Positions 47,731-56,620 of a DNA stretch of 64,000 nt are shown here, piece by piece; the stretch's first letter is position 1, and every line of letters begins with the position of its first letter. Made by a program: the position numbers and the translations under genes. The notes beneath the pieces are model-generated. The model was not told the origin of the DNA, did not search any database, and worked only from the letters and a program-made list of their open reading frames with translations. This DNA comes from Massilia sp. Bi118 (GTDB lineage Bacteria > Pseudomonadota > Gammaproteobacteria > Burkholderiales > Burkholderiaceae_D). Where the stretch lies: contig NZ_CAKKMV010000001.1 in NCBI RefSeq assembly GCF_918697865.1, positions 372,001 to 436,000 on the forward strand, given 5' to 3'.

Positions 47731-48860
47731 GCTGGGTCCAGTGGCAGCAGCAGGCGCGAAGTCACGCCGGCGGGTTGGTTTTCCAATAATTGTAGCTGAG
47801 CTGCGTGGCCGTGCAGGCTGCGCAGCCGCTCGCGCAGGTTGGCGAGGCCCACGCCGCCGCCGGGCCGCGGCGGCGCCAGGACCAGGCCCATGCCGTCGTC
47901 GCTGACTTCGAGGCGCAACAGACCGTCGCCGCAGGCGGCCCGCACGACGATCTCGCCGCCCTCGACCTTGGGTTCGATGCCGTGCATGACCGCGTTCTCG
48001 ACCAGCGGCTGGATCAGCATCGGCGCGATCCTGACGGCGCGGCAGTCGGCGTCGGCTTCGACGCGCCAGCGCAGGCGCGCGCCCATGCGCACGCCCAGCA
48101 GGTCGAGGTAGGCGGCGGCCAGGTCGAGCTCCGCGCCCAGGGTCGCCTGCTCGGCGCGGCTGGCGGACAGGCTGGCGCGCAGGAAGTCGATCAGACGCTC
48201 CAGCATGTGCTTCGCGCGATCCGGCTCGCTGCCGATCAGGCTCACGACGTTGGCCAGAGTGTTGTACAGGAAGTGCGGTTCGATCTGGGCCTGCAGCGTG
48301 CGCAGGCGGGCTTCGGCCAGCAACTGGCCGGCTTCGGCGATCTTCTGCTGCTGCAGCGCGGCTTCCGTCTCGCGCACCAGGCGCCGTTCGTTGACGGCCA
48401 GGATCGTCATCGTCAGGGCGGTGATGATGAGGCCCATCGGCAGCATGGGCGCGAGCGCACCGTCGCGCAGCAGGGCCGAGACAGGATCGGCGCCGCGCAG
48501 CAGGGCGTCCGGCACCGTGAAGCCGAGCACCGCGCAGGATTCGATCAGCAGCACCTGGCAGGCGCGCATCGCCCAGGACCGGCGCGCGGCAGCAGCGGGG
48601 AAGGCCCAGCGCAGGGCAGCCAGCGCGCCGTGGATCAGGAAGCCGATGGTGTTCGCGGTGAGCAGCGTCAAGCCCAGCAGCTTCGGAATCGAGCCCGTGG
48701 GGCGGGCGCCCATGAGGACGAAGAAGACGGTCAGGGCCAGGCCGATCAGGCTGCTCCACAAGGCGGTATAGACCAGGTTGCGCCATACCGAGGCCGGCCA
48801 GCGCCGGAACAGGGCGAACATGTCGAGCGGGTGCTGGGCGCGGACGGGATTCGTCGGCAT
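47727..48860 (-). CDS. LytS/YehU-type sensor histidine kinase
   Basis: This 377-residue membrane kinase has four hydrophobic segments in the N-terminal half, then the His_kinase motif QIEPHFLYNTLANVVSLI with the phospho-acceptor His. The ATPase domain has LVENAVMHGIEP and GVGLANLRERL. There is no extracytoplasmic sensor domain, so it may sense a signal in the membrane. AAGGAG precedes the ATG at 48860. It is coupled to the LytTR regulator by a 4-base overlap. Confidence 0.9.
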   Translation of the reverse strand: MPTNPVRAQHPLDMFALFRRWPASVWRNLVYTALWSSLIGLALTVFFVLMGARPTGSIPKLLGLTLLTANTIGFLIHGALAALRWAFPAAAARRSWAMRACQVLLIESCAVLGFTVPDALLRGADPVSALLRDGALAPMLPMGLIITALTMTILAVNERRLVRETEAALQQQKIAEAGQLLAEARLRTLQAQIEPHFLYNTLANVVSLIGSEPDRAKHMLERLIDFLRASLSASRAEQATLGAELDLAAAYLDLLGVRMGARLRWRVEADADCRAVRIAPMLIQPLVENAVMHGIEPKVEGGEIVVRAACGDGLLRLEVSDDGMGLVLAPPRPGGGVGLANLRERLRSLHGHAAQLQLLENQPAGVTSRLLLPLDPA

Positions 48861-49002
48861 CGTGTCTCCTTGTTGAGCAGCCAGGAACTTACCATGGATG
48901 CTTGCACTGTAGCCAGCCGGATGGACCGCCGAAGGAGCATGCGACGAAGCGCCGCCGGGCAGCGCGAGCTGCATTCTGGCGGCGCGAAATGGAAGCGAGG
49001 GA

Positions 49003-49030
49003 CAAAAAAAATGCCGCCCAAAGGACGGCA
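49003..49030 (-). terminator. intrinsic terminator after the 61-residue gene
   Basis: Reading leftward, ATGCCGTCC and GGGCGGCAT pair with one wobble around a 3-base loop, followed by eight U. It lies 19 bases past the stop at 49049. Confidence 0.8.
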
Positions 49031-49048
49031 TGGCGGCAGCGGCGGGGA

Positions 49049-49234
49049 TCAGTTGTAACTGGTCCAGCGCTGCGGAATCTCGATATGGCCCGACTGGGCG
49101 GCGTCGGCGTAGGCGCGCATTTCGGCGAGCACGGCTTCCATCTGCTCGCTGTTCGGGTTCGCGAGGAATCCTTTCATGCGCTCCTGCAGCGCAGCCTGCT
49201 GGTCTCGCCATTCGTAACGGGACGACTTGCTCAT
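49049..49234 (-). CDS. small hypothetical protein (61 aa)
   Basis: MSKSSRYEWRDQQAALQERM... is a soluble, mostly helical protein without signal peptide. AAGGAG lies nine bases before the ATG at 49234, and a terminator follows, so it is a complete one-gene unit. The longer frame to 49315 has no ribosome site. The family is not recognised. Confidence 0.65.
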   Translation of the reverse strand: MSKSSRYEWRDQQAALQERMKGFLANPNSEQMEAVLAEMRAYADAAQSGHIEIPQRWTSYN

Positions 49235-49327
49235 TTTTTTATCTCCTTGCGGCGAAAACTTAAGGTGTTCAGGATGCCCGAACAGGCTGGCGCCGGTCCG
49301 TGCGATGCCGCACATTGACTCTGGCGC

Positions 49328-49993
49328 TTATTGCTGCGGCGGCAGGATGCTCAGGTAGAACAGCTCGAGCCGGCGCTCGAGTTCGCGGCGCGACTGTTCG
49401 GGCGTCGGTTTCTCCGCCGGGAACACGAAGCGGCACAGCTGGTCGCCGGCAATGCAGCCCATCAGGTGGCCCGGCAGCAGGTCGACGGGAACGTCGGCGC
49501 GCATCTGGGCGCGGATGTCGGGGCGCGCGAAGAAACGTGCCAGCATCTCGCGGGTCTGGCGCGGGCCGCCGTTCCAGAAGGCTTCCGCCAGCTCCGGGTT
49601 GGTCGGGGTCTCGGCCAGCACGATGCGCTGCATGTCGATCGCTTCCTGGGAGGTGAGCAGTTCGTACATATTGCGCGAGAACTCGTCCACGATCTCCTTC
49701 AGCGGGCGCGGATCGGTCTGCATCGGCTGGCTGCGGAAGAAGCGGTCGCGCTTGGCCGCCAGCACCGCGTGCAGCAGGCCGGTCTTGCCGCCGAACTTCA
49801 CATAGATGGTGCGCACCGCCACGTGGGCGGCGCGGGCGATCGATTCGAGGCTGGTCTTGGTGTAGCCGTTCTTGAGGAAGAGTTCGCCGGCGGTCTGCAG
49901 CAGATCCTGCATGCGTGCTTCGACGTCGGCCGCCTTGGGGCGTCCGGCCGCCTTGCAGGAAGCGTCGACAGGGTCTTGCAGTGATTTGTCCAT
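49328..49993 (-). CDS. TetR/AcrR-family repressor of the adjacent efflux operon
   Basis: This 221-residue protein has an N-terminal TetR helix-turn-helix (AGELFLKNGYTKTSLESIARAAHVAVRTIYVKFGGK) and a ligand-binding C-terminal domain of the AcrR type. It diverges from emrA. A perfect 8-bp inverted repeat between the two genes is the likely operator, so it probably represses both itself and the pump until a substrate binds. Confidence 0.9.
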   Translation of the reverse strand: MDKSLQDPVDASCKAAGRPKAADVEARMQDLLQTAGELFLKNGYTKTSLESIARAAHVAVRTIYVKFGGKTGLLHAVLAAKRDRFFRSQPMQTDPRPLKEIVDEFSRNMYELLTSQEAIDMQRIVLAETPTNPELAEAFWNGGPRQTREMLARFFARPDIRAQMRADVPVDLLPGHLMGCIAGDQLCRFVFPAEKPTPEQSRRELERRLELFYLSILPPQQ

Positions 49994-50015
49994 GCCGTCA
50001 CTGTAGCCCAGAAAA

Positions 50016-50039
50016 AAATGAAATGCAACCGTTTCATTT
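50016..50039. promoter_or_regulatory. candidate operator of the TetR repressor
   Basis: AAATGAAA-N8-TTTCATTT is a perfect 8-bp inverted repeat, 22 bases from the repressor start and about 70 bases before emrA. Length and placement fit a TetR dimer site controlling both divergent promoters. A related half, CATTTCATTTT, occurs at about 50079-50089. Confidence 0.7.
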
Positions 50040-50108
50040 CTTGACTTCGCCGAATCTTTGTCGAATAATGCGATGAACCCATTTCATTTTTTCTTCGGAG
50101 TCGTATTC

Positions 50109-51281
50109 ATGGCAGATTCGCAAACCACGGTCGAGCAGAAACCGTCCGCCGCCGTCGCGCCGGGTGCAACGGGCGCCGCGCCCGTCAACGCCAGCAAGGG
50201 ACCGCCGAAGCGCGTGCTGATCGTGGTCGGCCTGATCGCGCTGGCCGCCATCGTCGCCGGCGGCCGCATGTGGTACCGCAGCAGCAACTTCGTCGAAACC
50301 GAAAACGCCTATATCACCGGCCACGTGCACCCGGTCTCGGGCCGCATCCCCGGCGTCGTCACCAGGGTCCTGTTCGACGACAACCAGATCGTCAAGGCCG
50401 GCGACGTGCTGGCCGAACTGGATCCGGCCGACCAGGGCGTGAAGGTCGAGCAGATCCAGGCCCAGATCGCCAGTGTGCAGCAGCAGATCGTGCAGGCCGA
50501 CGCTTCGGTCGAGCAGGCGAAAGCCCAGGCTTCGGCCGCCGGCGCCCAGGTCGCGCAGGCCCAGGCCAACCTGGTGCGCGCGAAGCAGGACGCCGAGCGC
50601 TACGGCCAGCTGTACAACACCAACATGAAGGCCGTCTCGAAGGCCGAGGTCGACGCCGCCACCGCGGCCCGCGCCGGCGCCACCGCCGACGTCACCGCGC
50701 GCCGCGACAACGCGAATGCCGCCAAGGCCCAGATCACCGCCGCCGCTTCCGCGCGCGACGTGCTGAAGGCCCAGGTCAAGGTGCTGCAGGCCCAGCTCAA
50801 GGACGCCCGGCAGCAGCTCGGCTACAACCAGATCGTGGCGCCGGTGTCGGGCCGTATCGGCAAGCGCAGCGTCGAAGTCGGCGCCCGCATCCAGCCGGGC
50901 CAGCAGCTGGCCGCGATCGTCCAGGACGACGTATGGGTGACCGCCAACTTCAAGGAAACCCAGCTGCCGGGCCTGGTGCCGGGCCAGGAAGTCAAGATCG
51001 AAGTCGACGCCCTGAAGGACAAAGAGCTCATTGGCCGCGTCGACAGCTTCTCGCCGGCCTCGGGCAACCAGTTCGCGCTGCTGCCGGCCGATAACGCGAC
51101 CGGTAACTTCACCAAGATCGTCCAGCGCGTGCCGGTCAAGATCACCTTCAAGCCGGAAGACCTCAAGAAGTATGCGGGCCGCCTGGTGCCGGGCATGTCG
51201 ACGGTGGTCGAGATCGACCTGCGCCAGAAAGCGGAAAAAGGCGCGCAACAACAGCCGCAACGCAGCGCGTCGGCGCAGTAA
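50109..51281 (+). CDS. emrA: EmrA-type membrane fusion protein
   Basis: This 390-residue HlyD/EmrA-family protein has one N-terminal membrane helix (~residues 35-55), then ENAYITGHVHPVSGRIPGVVTRVLFDDNQIVKAGDVLAELDP, the first half of the barrel-sandwich domain. A long coiled coil follows (~100-210), then APVSGRIGKRSVEVGARIQPG. It bridges the EmrB pump to the outer-membrane channel. CGGAG precedes the ATG at 50109. EmrB starts 9 bases after its stop. Confidence 0.92.
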   Translation: MADSQTTVEQKPSAAVAPGATGAAPVNASKGPPKRVLIVVGLIALAAIVAGGRMWYRSSNFVETENAYITGHVHPVSGRIPGVVTRVLFDDNQIVKAGDVLAELDPADQGVKVEQIQAQIASVQQQIVQADASVEQAKAQASAAGAQVAQAQANLVRAKQDAERYGQLYNTNMKAVSKAEVDAATAARAGATADVTARRDNANAAKAQITAAASARDVLKAQVKVLQAQLKDARQQLGYNQIVAPVSGRIGKRSVEVGARIQPGQQLAAIVQDDVWVTANFKETQLPGLVPGQEVKIEVDALKDKELIGRVDSFSPASGNQFALLPADNATGNFTKIVQRVPVKITFKPEDLKKYAGRLVPGMSTVVEIDLRQKAEKGAQQQPQRSASAQ

Positions 51282-51290
51282 GGAATCGTC

Positions 51291-52880
51291 ATGACCAGTT
51301 CCACCCACACGATGGCGCCGCCCGCCAATAATGTGCGGGTCGATGCGCGCACCTGGATCGCGGTGGCCGCCGGCCTGCTCGGCGCCTTCATGGCGGTGCT
51401 GGACATCCAGATCACCAACTCTTCGCTGCGCGATATCCTCGGTACGCTGTCGGCCACCCAGGAAGAGGGCTCGTGGATCTCGACCGCCTACCTGTGCGCC
51501 GAGATCGTGGTGATCCCGATGACCGCGCTGTTCGTGCGCGCCCTCGGCCAGCGCCGCTACCTGATGATCACCACCGCGCTGTTCCTGGCCTTCTCGACCC
51601 TGTGCGGTACGGCCTGGAACCTGCAGAGCATGATCGTGTTCCGCATGCTGCAGGGCTTCACGGGCGGCGCGCTGATCCCGATGGCGATGACCCTGGTGAT
51701 GACCCGCCTGCCCGCCTCCAAGCGCGCGGTCGGCATGGCGATGTTCGGCCTGACCGCAACCCTGGCGCCGGCCATGGGCCCGACCCTGGGCGGCTACCTG
51801 ACGGAGCTGTACGGCTGGCCCTCGATCTTCTACATCAACTGGGTGCCGGGCGTGCTGCTCATCGCCGGCATGTACTGGGGCCTGGACAAGGAAAAGGCCA
51901 ACCTGCAGACCCTCATCAAGGCCGACTGGCTGGGCATCGCCCTCATGGCGCTGGGCTTGGCGAGCCTGACCATCTTCCTGGAAGAGGGCAATTCGAAGGA
52001 CTGGTTCGAGTCGAGCTTCATCATCACCTTCGCCGCGCTGGCGCTGGTCGGCATCCTCGGCTGGGTGGTGACGAGCATGTCGCGCGCCGAGCCCTTCGTG
52101 AACCTGCGCCTCTACGGCCAGCGCAACTTCCTGGTCGCGACCATGCTGTCGGCGGTGATCGGCATGGGCCTGTACGGCACTTCCTACCTGCTGCCGCTGT
52201 ACCTGGGGCAGATTGCCGGCTACTCGCCGATGCAGATCGGTGAAGTCATCGCCTGGGTCGGCCTGCCGCAGCTGTTCGTGATGCCCTTCGTGGCGCGCCT
52301 GTCGCAGAAGATCGACAACCGCATCCTGTGCATGTTCGGCCTGTCGCTGTTCGGCGTGTCCTGCCTGATGAACGCCTACATGGACGCCAGCACCGGCTAC
52401 GACCAGCTGATGGTCACCCAGGTCATCCGCGCGCTCGGCCAGCCCTTCGTGATGCTGACGCTGTCGAACTTCGCGATGAACGGCGTGGCGCCGAAGGACA
52501 TGCCCTCGGCCTCGAGCCTGTTCAACATGACCCGCAACCTCGGCGGCTCGGTCGGCATCGCGATGCTGGCGACGGCCCTGACCAACCGCGAGCACTTCCA
52601 CTCGGCGCGCCTGGGCGAATCGGTGTCGCTGTTCGCCGCCGCCACGCAGGCCCGCCTGGACACGCTGACCCAGGCCTTCATTTCGCGCGGCATGGACGCC
52701 GCCACCGCGGCCAACCAGGCCATCGCGGCGATCGACCGCATCGTGCGGCGTGAATCCTTCGTGATGGCCTACAACGACGGCTTCTTCATCGTCGCCGCGA
52801 TCCTGCTGGGGGCGATCGTTCCGCTGTGGTTTGCGGACAAGGTCAAGTCGCCTGGTGGAGCGGGTGGTGGCGGCCACTAA
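51291..52880 (+). CDS. emrB: EmrB/QacA (DHA2) MFS drug exporter
   Basis: This 529-residue proton-driven exporter has 14 predicted helices. The DHA2 motifs include LDIQITNSSLRDILGTL, SWISTAYLCAEIV and TLAPAMGPTLGGYL. EmrB pumps hydrophobic drugs and uncouplers through EmrA to the outer membrane. It is followed, after a palindromic repeat, by the outer-membrane factor gene, which completes the pump. Confidence 0.93.
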   Translation: MTSSTHTMAPPANNVRVDARTWIAVAAGLLGAFMAVLDIQITNSSLRDILGTLSATQEEGSWISTAYLCAEIVVIPMTALFVRALGQRRYLMITTALFLAFSTLCGTAWNLQSMIVFRMLQGFTGGALIPMAMTLVMTRLPASKRAVGMAMFGLTATLAPAMGPTLGGYLTELYGWPSIFYINWVPGVLLIAGMYWGLDKEKANLQTLIKADWLGIALMALGLASLTIFLEEGNSKDWFESSFIITFAALALVGILGWVVTSMSRAEPFVNLRLYGQRNFLVATMLSAVIGMGLYGTSYLLPLYLGQIAGYSPMQIGEVIAWVGLPQLFVMPFVARLSQKIDNRILCMFGLSLFGVSCLMNAYMDASTGYDQLMVTQVIRALGQPFVMLTLSNFAMNGVAPKDMPSASSLFNMTRNLGGSVGIAMLATALTNREHFHSARLGESVSLFAAATQARLDTLTQAFISRGMDAATAANQAIAAIDRIVRRESFVMAYNDGFFIVAAILLGAIVPLWFADKVKSPGGAGGGGH

Positions 52881-52888
52881 CTAATGCA

Positions 52889-52966
52889 CGTCGTCCCCGC
52901 GAAGGCGGGGATCCAAGTTCGTGGCGAACCACGGAAACTTGGGTTCCCGCCTTCGCGGGAACGACG
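52889..52966. repeat. palindromic intergenic repeat, copy D
   Basis: Arms CGTCGTCCCCGCGAAGGCGG... and ...CGCGGGAACGACG are mirrored around a short centre. It begins 8 bases after emrB and lies between emrB and the outer-membrane factor gene within one operon, like copy B within the pyruvate dehydrogenase genes. Confidence 0.9.
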
Positions 52967-52985
52967 AGGTTGAGGATAACTATCA

Positions 52986-54458
52986 ATGAAAAATACTATG
53001 TTCAAGCCTGTCATCCACACCGCCATCGCCGCGGCCGTCGCCGCGCTGCTCTCCGCCTGCGGCACCATCGGCGCCGACTTCAAGGCCCCGCAAGGCGCCG
53101 AAACCGCGGCTTACCGCCACGCGCCGGCCACGCAGGCAAACGACACTGCGCGCCTGCCGGCCGACTGGTGGACCGTGTTCGGCGACCAGACCCTGAACAC
53201 CCTCGAGCAGCGTGCGCTGCACGACAACCCGAACGTGCGCGCCGCCGCGCAGCGCCTGGTGCAGGCACAGGCCCAGCTTGGCGTGGTGCGCGCCGGCCAG
53301 CTGCCATCGGTGGGCGTGTCCGCCGGCGTGTCGAACTCGCGCACCTCGGCCGAGACCTCGCAGGGCCTGGCGCTGGGCCACCGTTCGATCGAAGGCAACA
53401 ACTATTCGGTGGGTGCGAACTTCTCGTGGGAGCTGGACCTGTGGGGCCGCGTGCGCCGTATCGTCGAAGCGGCCGATGCCCAGGCCCTGGCGGCCCAGGA
53501 CGACCGCGACGGCGTGCTGCTGATGCTGTCGAGCCAGGTGGCGACCACTTACTGGCAGCTGCGCGGCCTCGACGCCGAGCTGGCGATCCTGCGCAACGCG
53601 CTGGCGACCCGCCGCGAATCGCAGGAACTGATCGAAGCGCGCTTCAACGCCGGCCTGTCGAACGAACTGGACGTCTCGCGCACCCGCATCGAACGCGCCA
53701 ACGCCGAGGCCGACCTGCATGAAGCCCAGCGCCAGCGCAACACGCTGGAACACGCGCTGGCCGTGCTGGTGGGCGCATCGCCGAGCGCGCCGGTGGTCGC
53801 CGCCGCACAAGACGCCGTCTTGCCGCAGCCGCCGGCCATCCCGGTCGGCCTGCCGGCCAGCCTGCTGGGCCAGCGTCCGGACCTGGCTGGCAGCGTGGCC
53901 AACCTGCAGGCCTTCAACGCCCAGGTCGGCGTGGCGCAGGGCGCCTTCTATCCGGCGCTGTCCCTGACCGGCAACTACGGCTATGCCTCGGAAAACCTGC
54001 GCAACCTGGCCCAGGGCAGCGCGCGCCAGTTCTCCTTCGGTCCGCTGGCCCTGTCGCTGCCGATCTTCGACGCCGGCCGCAACCGCGCCAACCTGAAGCT
54101 GGCCCAGGCCAGGTACGACGAAGCCGTCGCCAACCACGAAGCCCGCCTGCTGACGGCGCTGCGTGAAGTGGAAGATGCGCTGTCGGACGTGCAGCAGCGC
54201 CAGCAGCAGGGCGAGGTGCAGTCCCAAGCCCAGCAAGCCGCAGCCCGCGCGCTGCTGGTGGCGCAGGCGCGCTACGACCGCGGCGTCTCGACCTACCTCG
54301 ACGTCACCGACGCCCAGCGCAGCACGCTGGCGGCCGACCGCGCGGCGGCGCAGATCCGTACCCAGCGCCTGCTGGCGGCGGTGTCGGTGGCGCGTGCGCT
54401 GGGTGGGGGATGGACGCAGGGTGCGGCCGAGGCGACGATTGCCAAGGCTGGTAATTAA
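52986..54458 (+). CDS. NodT-family outer-membrane efflux lipoprotein
   Basis: This 490-residue protein has the lipobox LSAC (Cys at ~22) and the two repeated outer-membrane-factor halves, each with a long helical hairpin and strand pair (ATTYWQLRGLDAELAIL; ALREVEDALSDVQQRQQQ). Trimers form the TolC-like exit duct. It is the third part of the EmrAB-type pump encoded upstream and should share its TetR control. The start at 52986 follows GAGGATAAC. Confidence 0.92.
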   Translation: MKNTMFKPVIHTAIAAAVAALLSACGTIGADFKAPQGAETAAYRHAPATQANDTARLPADWWTVFGDQTLNTLEQRALHDNPNVRAAAQRLVQAQAQLGVVRAGQLPSVGVSAGVSNSRTSAETSQGLALGHRSIEGNNYSVGANFSWELDLWGRVRRIVEAADAQALAAQDDRDGVLLMLSSQVATTYWQLRGLDAELAILRNALATRRESQELIEARFNAGLSNELDVSRTRIERANAEADLHEAQRQRNTLEHALAVLVGASPSAPVVAAAQDAVLPQPPAIPVGLPASLLGQRPDLAGSVANLQAFNAQVGVAQGAFYPALSLTGNYGYASENLRNLAQGSARQFSFGPLALSLPIFDAGRNRANLKLAQARYDEAVANHEARLLTALREVEDALSDVQQRQQQGEVQSQAQQAAARALLVAQARYDRGVSTYLDVTDAQRSTLAADRAAAQIRTQRLLAAVSVARALGGGWTQGAAEATIAKAGN

Positions 54459-54470
54459 TCAGTAAAAATC

Positions 54471-54546
54471 AACTTGGATTCCCGCCTGCGCGGGAATGAC
54501 GAGTTAGCTGTAAGCCGTCATTCCCGCGCAGGCGGGAATCCAAGTT
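54471..54546. repeat. palindromic intergenic repeat, copy E (inverted layout)
   Basis: Here the order is reversed: AACTTGGATTCCCGCCTGCG...AATGACG comes first and CGTCATTCCCGCGCAGGCGG...CCAAGTT second. The arms that are central in other copies are outermost here. It separates the convergent outer-membrane factor and the small gene at 54562. Confidence 0.9.
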
Positions 54547-54561
54547 CCTACACGACGCGAC

Positions 54562-54828
54562 TTACGGGCGCTTCTTCACCGCCACGCGTTTCTGCTGCTT
54601 CTGCTGCGTCTGCACGCGGTTCTGCTTCGCGGTGTACAAGGCCACGGCTTCCGCCTTCGCCTGCTCCAGCGTGCGCAGTTCCGGCTTGTCGTCGTGGATG
54701 ACGAAATGCTCGGCGTCCTGCGCCTGCATCACCAGCTTGATGGCGGCTTCATCTTCCATGTCGTACATTTCGGTGAGCAGGGTCGTCACTTCGTCGAGGA
54801 AGGCTTCGTAGGTCAGGGTGGTGGCCAT
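54562..54828 (-). CDS. small hypothetical protein (88 aa)
   Basis: This acidic, mostly helical protein (MATTLTYEAFLDEVTTLLTEMYDMEDEAA...) ends in a basic Gln/Lys-rich tail (QQKQQKRVAVKKRP). There is no signal or membrane segment. The ATG at 54828 is favoured over the extension to 54924, which would enter the promoter region of the divergent BNR gene. I do not recognise it; a nucleic-acid contact by the basic tail is possible but not shown. Confidence 0.65.
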   Translation of the reverse strand: MATTLTYEAFLDEVTTLLTEMYDMEDEAAIKLVMQAQDAEHFVIHDDKPELRTLEQAKAEAVALYTAKQNRVQTQQKQQKRVAVKKRP

Positions 54829-54914
54829 GGTATTCGTTTCTGAATGCGGGAAAAGGACCTCATTATAATGTCCGAACCTACACTCTGAAGGCCCCTTGAG
54901 GCCATACCCCAGCC

Positions 54915-55976
54915 ATGTTCGCACGCTCCCTCCTGATCGCCGCTCTGCTGTCCGCTACCGCCGCTTCCGCGACCACCATGGTCCAGGTCTGGCAACCCAC
55001 CCCCAGCGGCACCACGGCCGAGCTGCGCGGCCTGTCCGTCGTCAGCAGCACCGTCGCCTGGGCCAGCGGCGCCAAGGGCACGGTCCTGCGCACCGTCGAC
55101 GGCGCGCACTGGCAGGCGATGCAGGTGCCGGACGCCGACAAGATCGACTTCCGCGACATCCACGCCATCGATGCAAAGACCGCCATCGTGATGGGCGCGG
55201 GACCGGGCGCGGCCTCGCGCATCTACGCTACCTCCGACGGCGGCGCTACTTGGAAGCTCATGGCCACCAACCAGGTGGCGGAGGGCTTCTGGGACGCGAT
55301 GGCATTCTGGGACAAGGACAACGGCATCCTGTTCGGCGACCCGGTCAAGGGCAGCTTCCAGGTCTATACGACCAGCGACGGCGGCGCCAACTGGCGCGAG
55401 GTTGCGGCCAAGGGGCTGGAAGCGATGCCGAACGAAGGCGCCTTCGCGGCCAGCGGCACCTGCCTGACCGTGGCCGGATCGAACGAGGCCTGGATCGCCA
55501 CCGGCGGCAGCGCCACCTCGCGCGTGTTCCACTCGGCCGACCGCGGCAAGACCTGGCGCCCCGCCTCGACGCCGATCCCGGCCGGCGCGGCGGCGCGCGG
55601 CGTGTTCTCGGTCGCCTTCCTGAATGCGAAGGAGGGCTTCGCGGCGGGCGGCGACTATAAGGAGACGCAGATGGCCGGCATCAATGGCGCGGCGACCTCG
55701 GATGGCGGCGCCACCTGGACGCCGGTGTCGATCCAGCCTGCGGGTTACATGTCGGTGGTGGCGCCGGTGCCCGGGGCGCCACGTGCCTTGGTGGCTGCGG
55801 GACTGGCGGGGTCGGGGTATTCGCTCGATGCCGGCAAGAGCTGGACGGTACTGGACAAGACGCCGATGAATACGGTGGGTTTTGCTTCGCCCTCGAACGG
55901 CTGGGCGGTGGGACCGAAGGGGCTGGTGATGAAGTACATCGGCACGCCGCTGGATGCCAAGCATGTCCTGAAATGA
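54915..55976 (+). CDS. secreted BNR-repeat protein (YCF48/sialidase-like propeller)
   Basis: This 353-residue protein has a signal peptide (cleavage near ASATT) and several Asp-box or BNR turns: SDGGATWKL, SDGGANWRE, DRGKTWRP, SDGGATWTP and AGKSWTV. These build a beta-propeller related to the YCF48/HCF136 photosystem assembly factors and to sialidases. No catalytic sialidase residues were recognised. Many bacteria have such periplasmic proteins without known role. It is divergent from the small gene at 54562. Confidence 0.85.
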   Translation: MFARSLLIAALLSATAASATTMVQVWQPTPSGTTAELRGLSVVSSTVAWASGAKGTVLRTVDGAHWQAMQVPDADKIDFRDIHAIDAKTAIVMGAGPGAASRIYATSDGGATWKLMATNQVAEGFWDAMAFWDKDNGILFGDPVKGSFQVYTTSDGGANWREVAAKGLEAMPNEGAFAASGTCLTVAGSNEAWIATGGSATSRVFHSADRGKTWRPASTPIPAGAAARGVFSVAFLNAKEGFAAGGDYKETQMAGINGAATSDGGATWTPVSIQPAGYMSVVAPVPGAPRALVAAGLAGSGYSLDAGKSWTVLDKTPMNTVGFASPSNGWAVGPKGLVMKYIGTPLDAKHVLK

Positions 55977-56062
55977 TCGAAACTGGTCCGCCAGCGAGCG
56001 GCGCAAACAAAGACGCACGGAGAAAATAGGCGCCCATACTTCACCACCTCGGGAGCTTCTCC

Positions 56063-56620
56063 ATGAAAACCTGTCTGATTGTGATCGATGTCCAGGAATC
56101 CTTCCGCCACCGTCCGTATTTCACCGAACGGGGCGCGGAGGCTTTTCTAGAGGCGCAGAATAGCCTTGTCGCCGGCTGCGAGGAACGCGGTATCCCCATC
56201 GTCCGGGTCCTGCACACGGACGGCCCGGCGCAATCGGACAATCCGTTTGCGCTCGAGTCCGGGCACGTCGCGCCCCTGCGCGGCTTGCGCGCATTCACGC
56301 CTGCCATTAGCGTGCTGAAGCGCCGCCACAGTGCGCTGGTGGGTACGGGACTCGAGGTCTGGCTTACCGAGAACGGGATTGGACGCCTGATCGTCAGCGG
56401 CATTCGAACCGAGCAGTGCTGCGAGACGACGGCGCGCCACGCATCCGATTTGGGCTGGGCCATCGATTACGTTCTTGACGCCACACTCACCTTCGACATG
56501 CAGCAGCCGGACGGCAGCCCCTTGAGCGCGGCCGACGTCAAGGCACGCACGGCCACGGTCCTACACGGACGTTTCGCCACCGTGTGCACGGTCGAAGAAG
56601 CCCTGGCGCGGGCGGCATGA
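56063..56620 (+). CDS. isochorismatase-family cysteine hydrolase
   Basis: This 185-residue enzyme has the family's D-K-C set: Asp9 in LIVIDVQESF, a Lys in SVLKRRHSAL and Cys in RTEQCCETTARHASDLG. It probably hydrolyses an amide or N-carbamoyl group. AGCTTC precedes the ATG rather than a clear AGGAG. The stop overlaps the start of a GlxA-type regulator (ATGA at 56617-56620), so regulator and enzyme are co-translated. The substrate is unknown. Confidence 0.88.
   Translation: MKTCLIVIDVQESFRHRPYFTERGAEAFLEAQNSLVAGCEERGIPIVRVLHTDGPAQSDNPFALESGHVAPLRGLRAFTPAISVLKRRHSALVGTGLEVWLTENGIGRLIVSGIRTEQCCETTARHASDLGWAIDYVLDATLTFDMQQPDGSPLSAADVKARTATVLHGRFATVCTVEEALARAA

Noticed and set aside
50034..52877. 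947-codon open frame opposite emrA and emrB
   Set aside because: Antisense shadow rich in Arg/His/Asp; emrA and emrB are unmistakable on the + strand.
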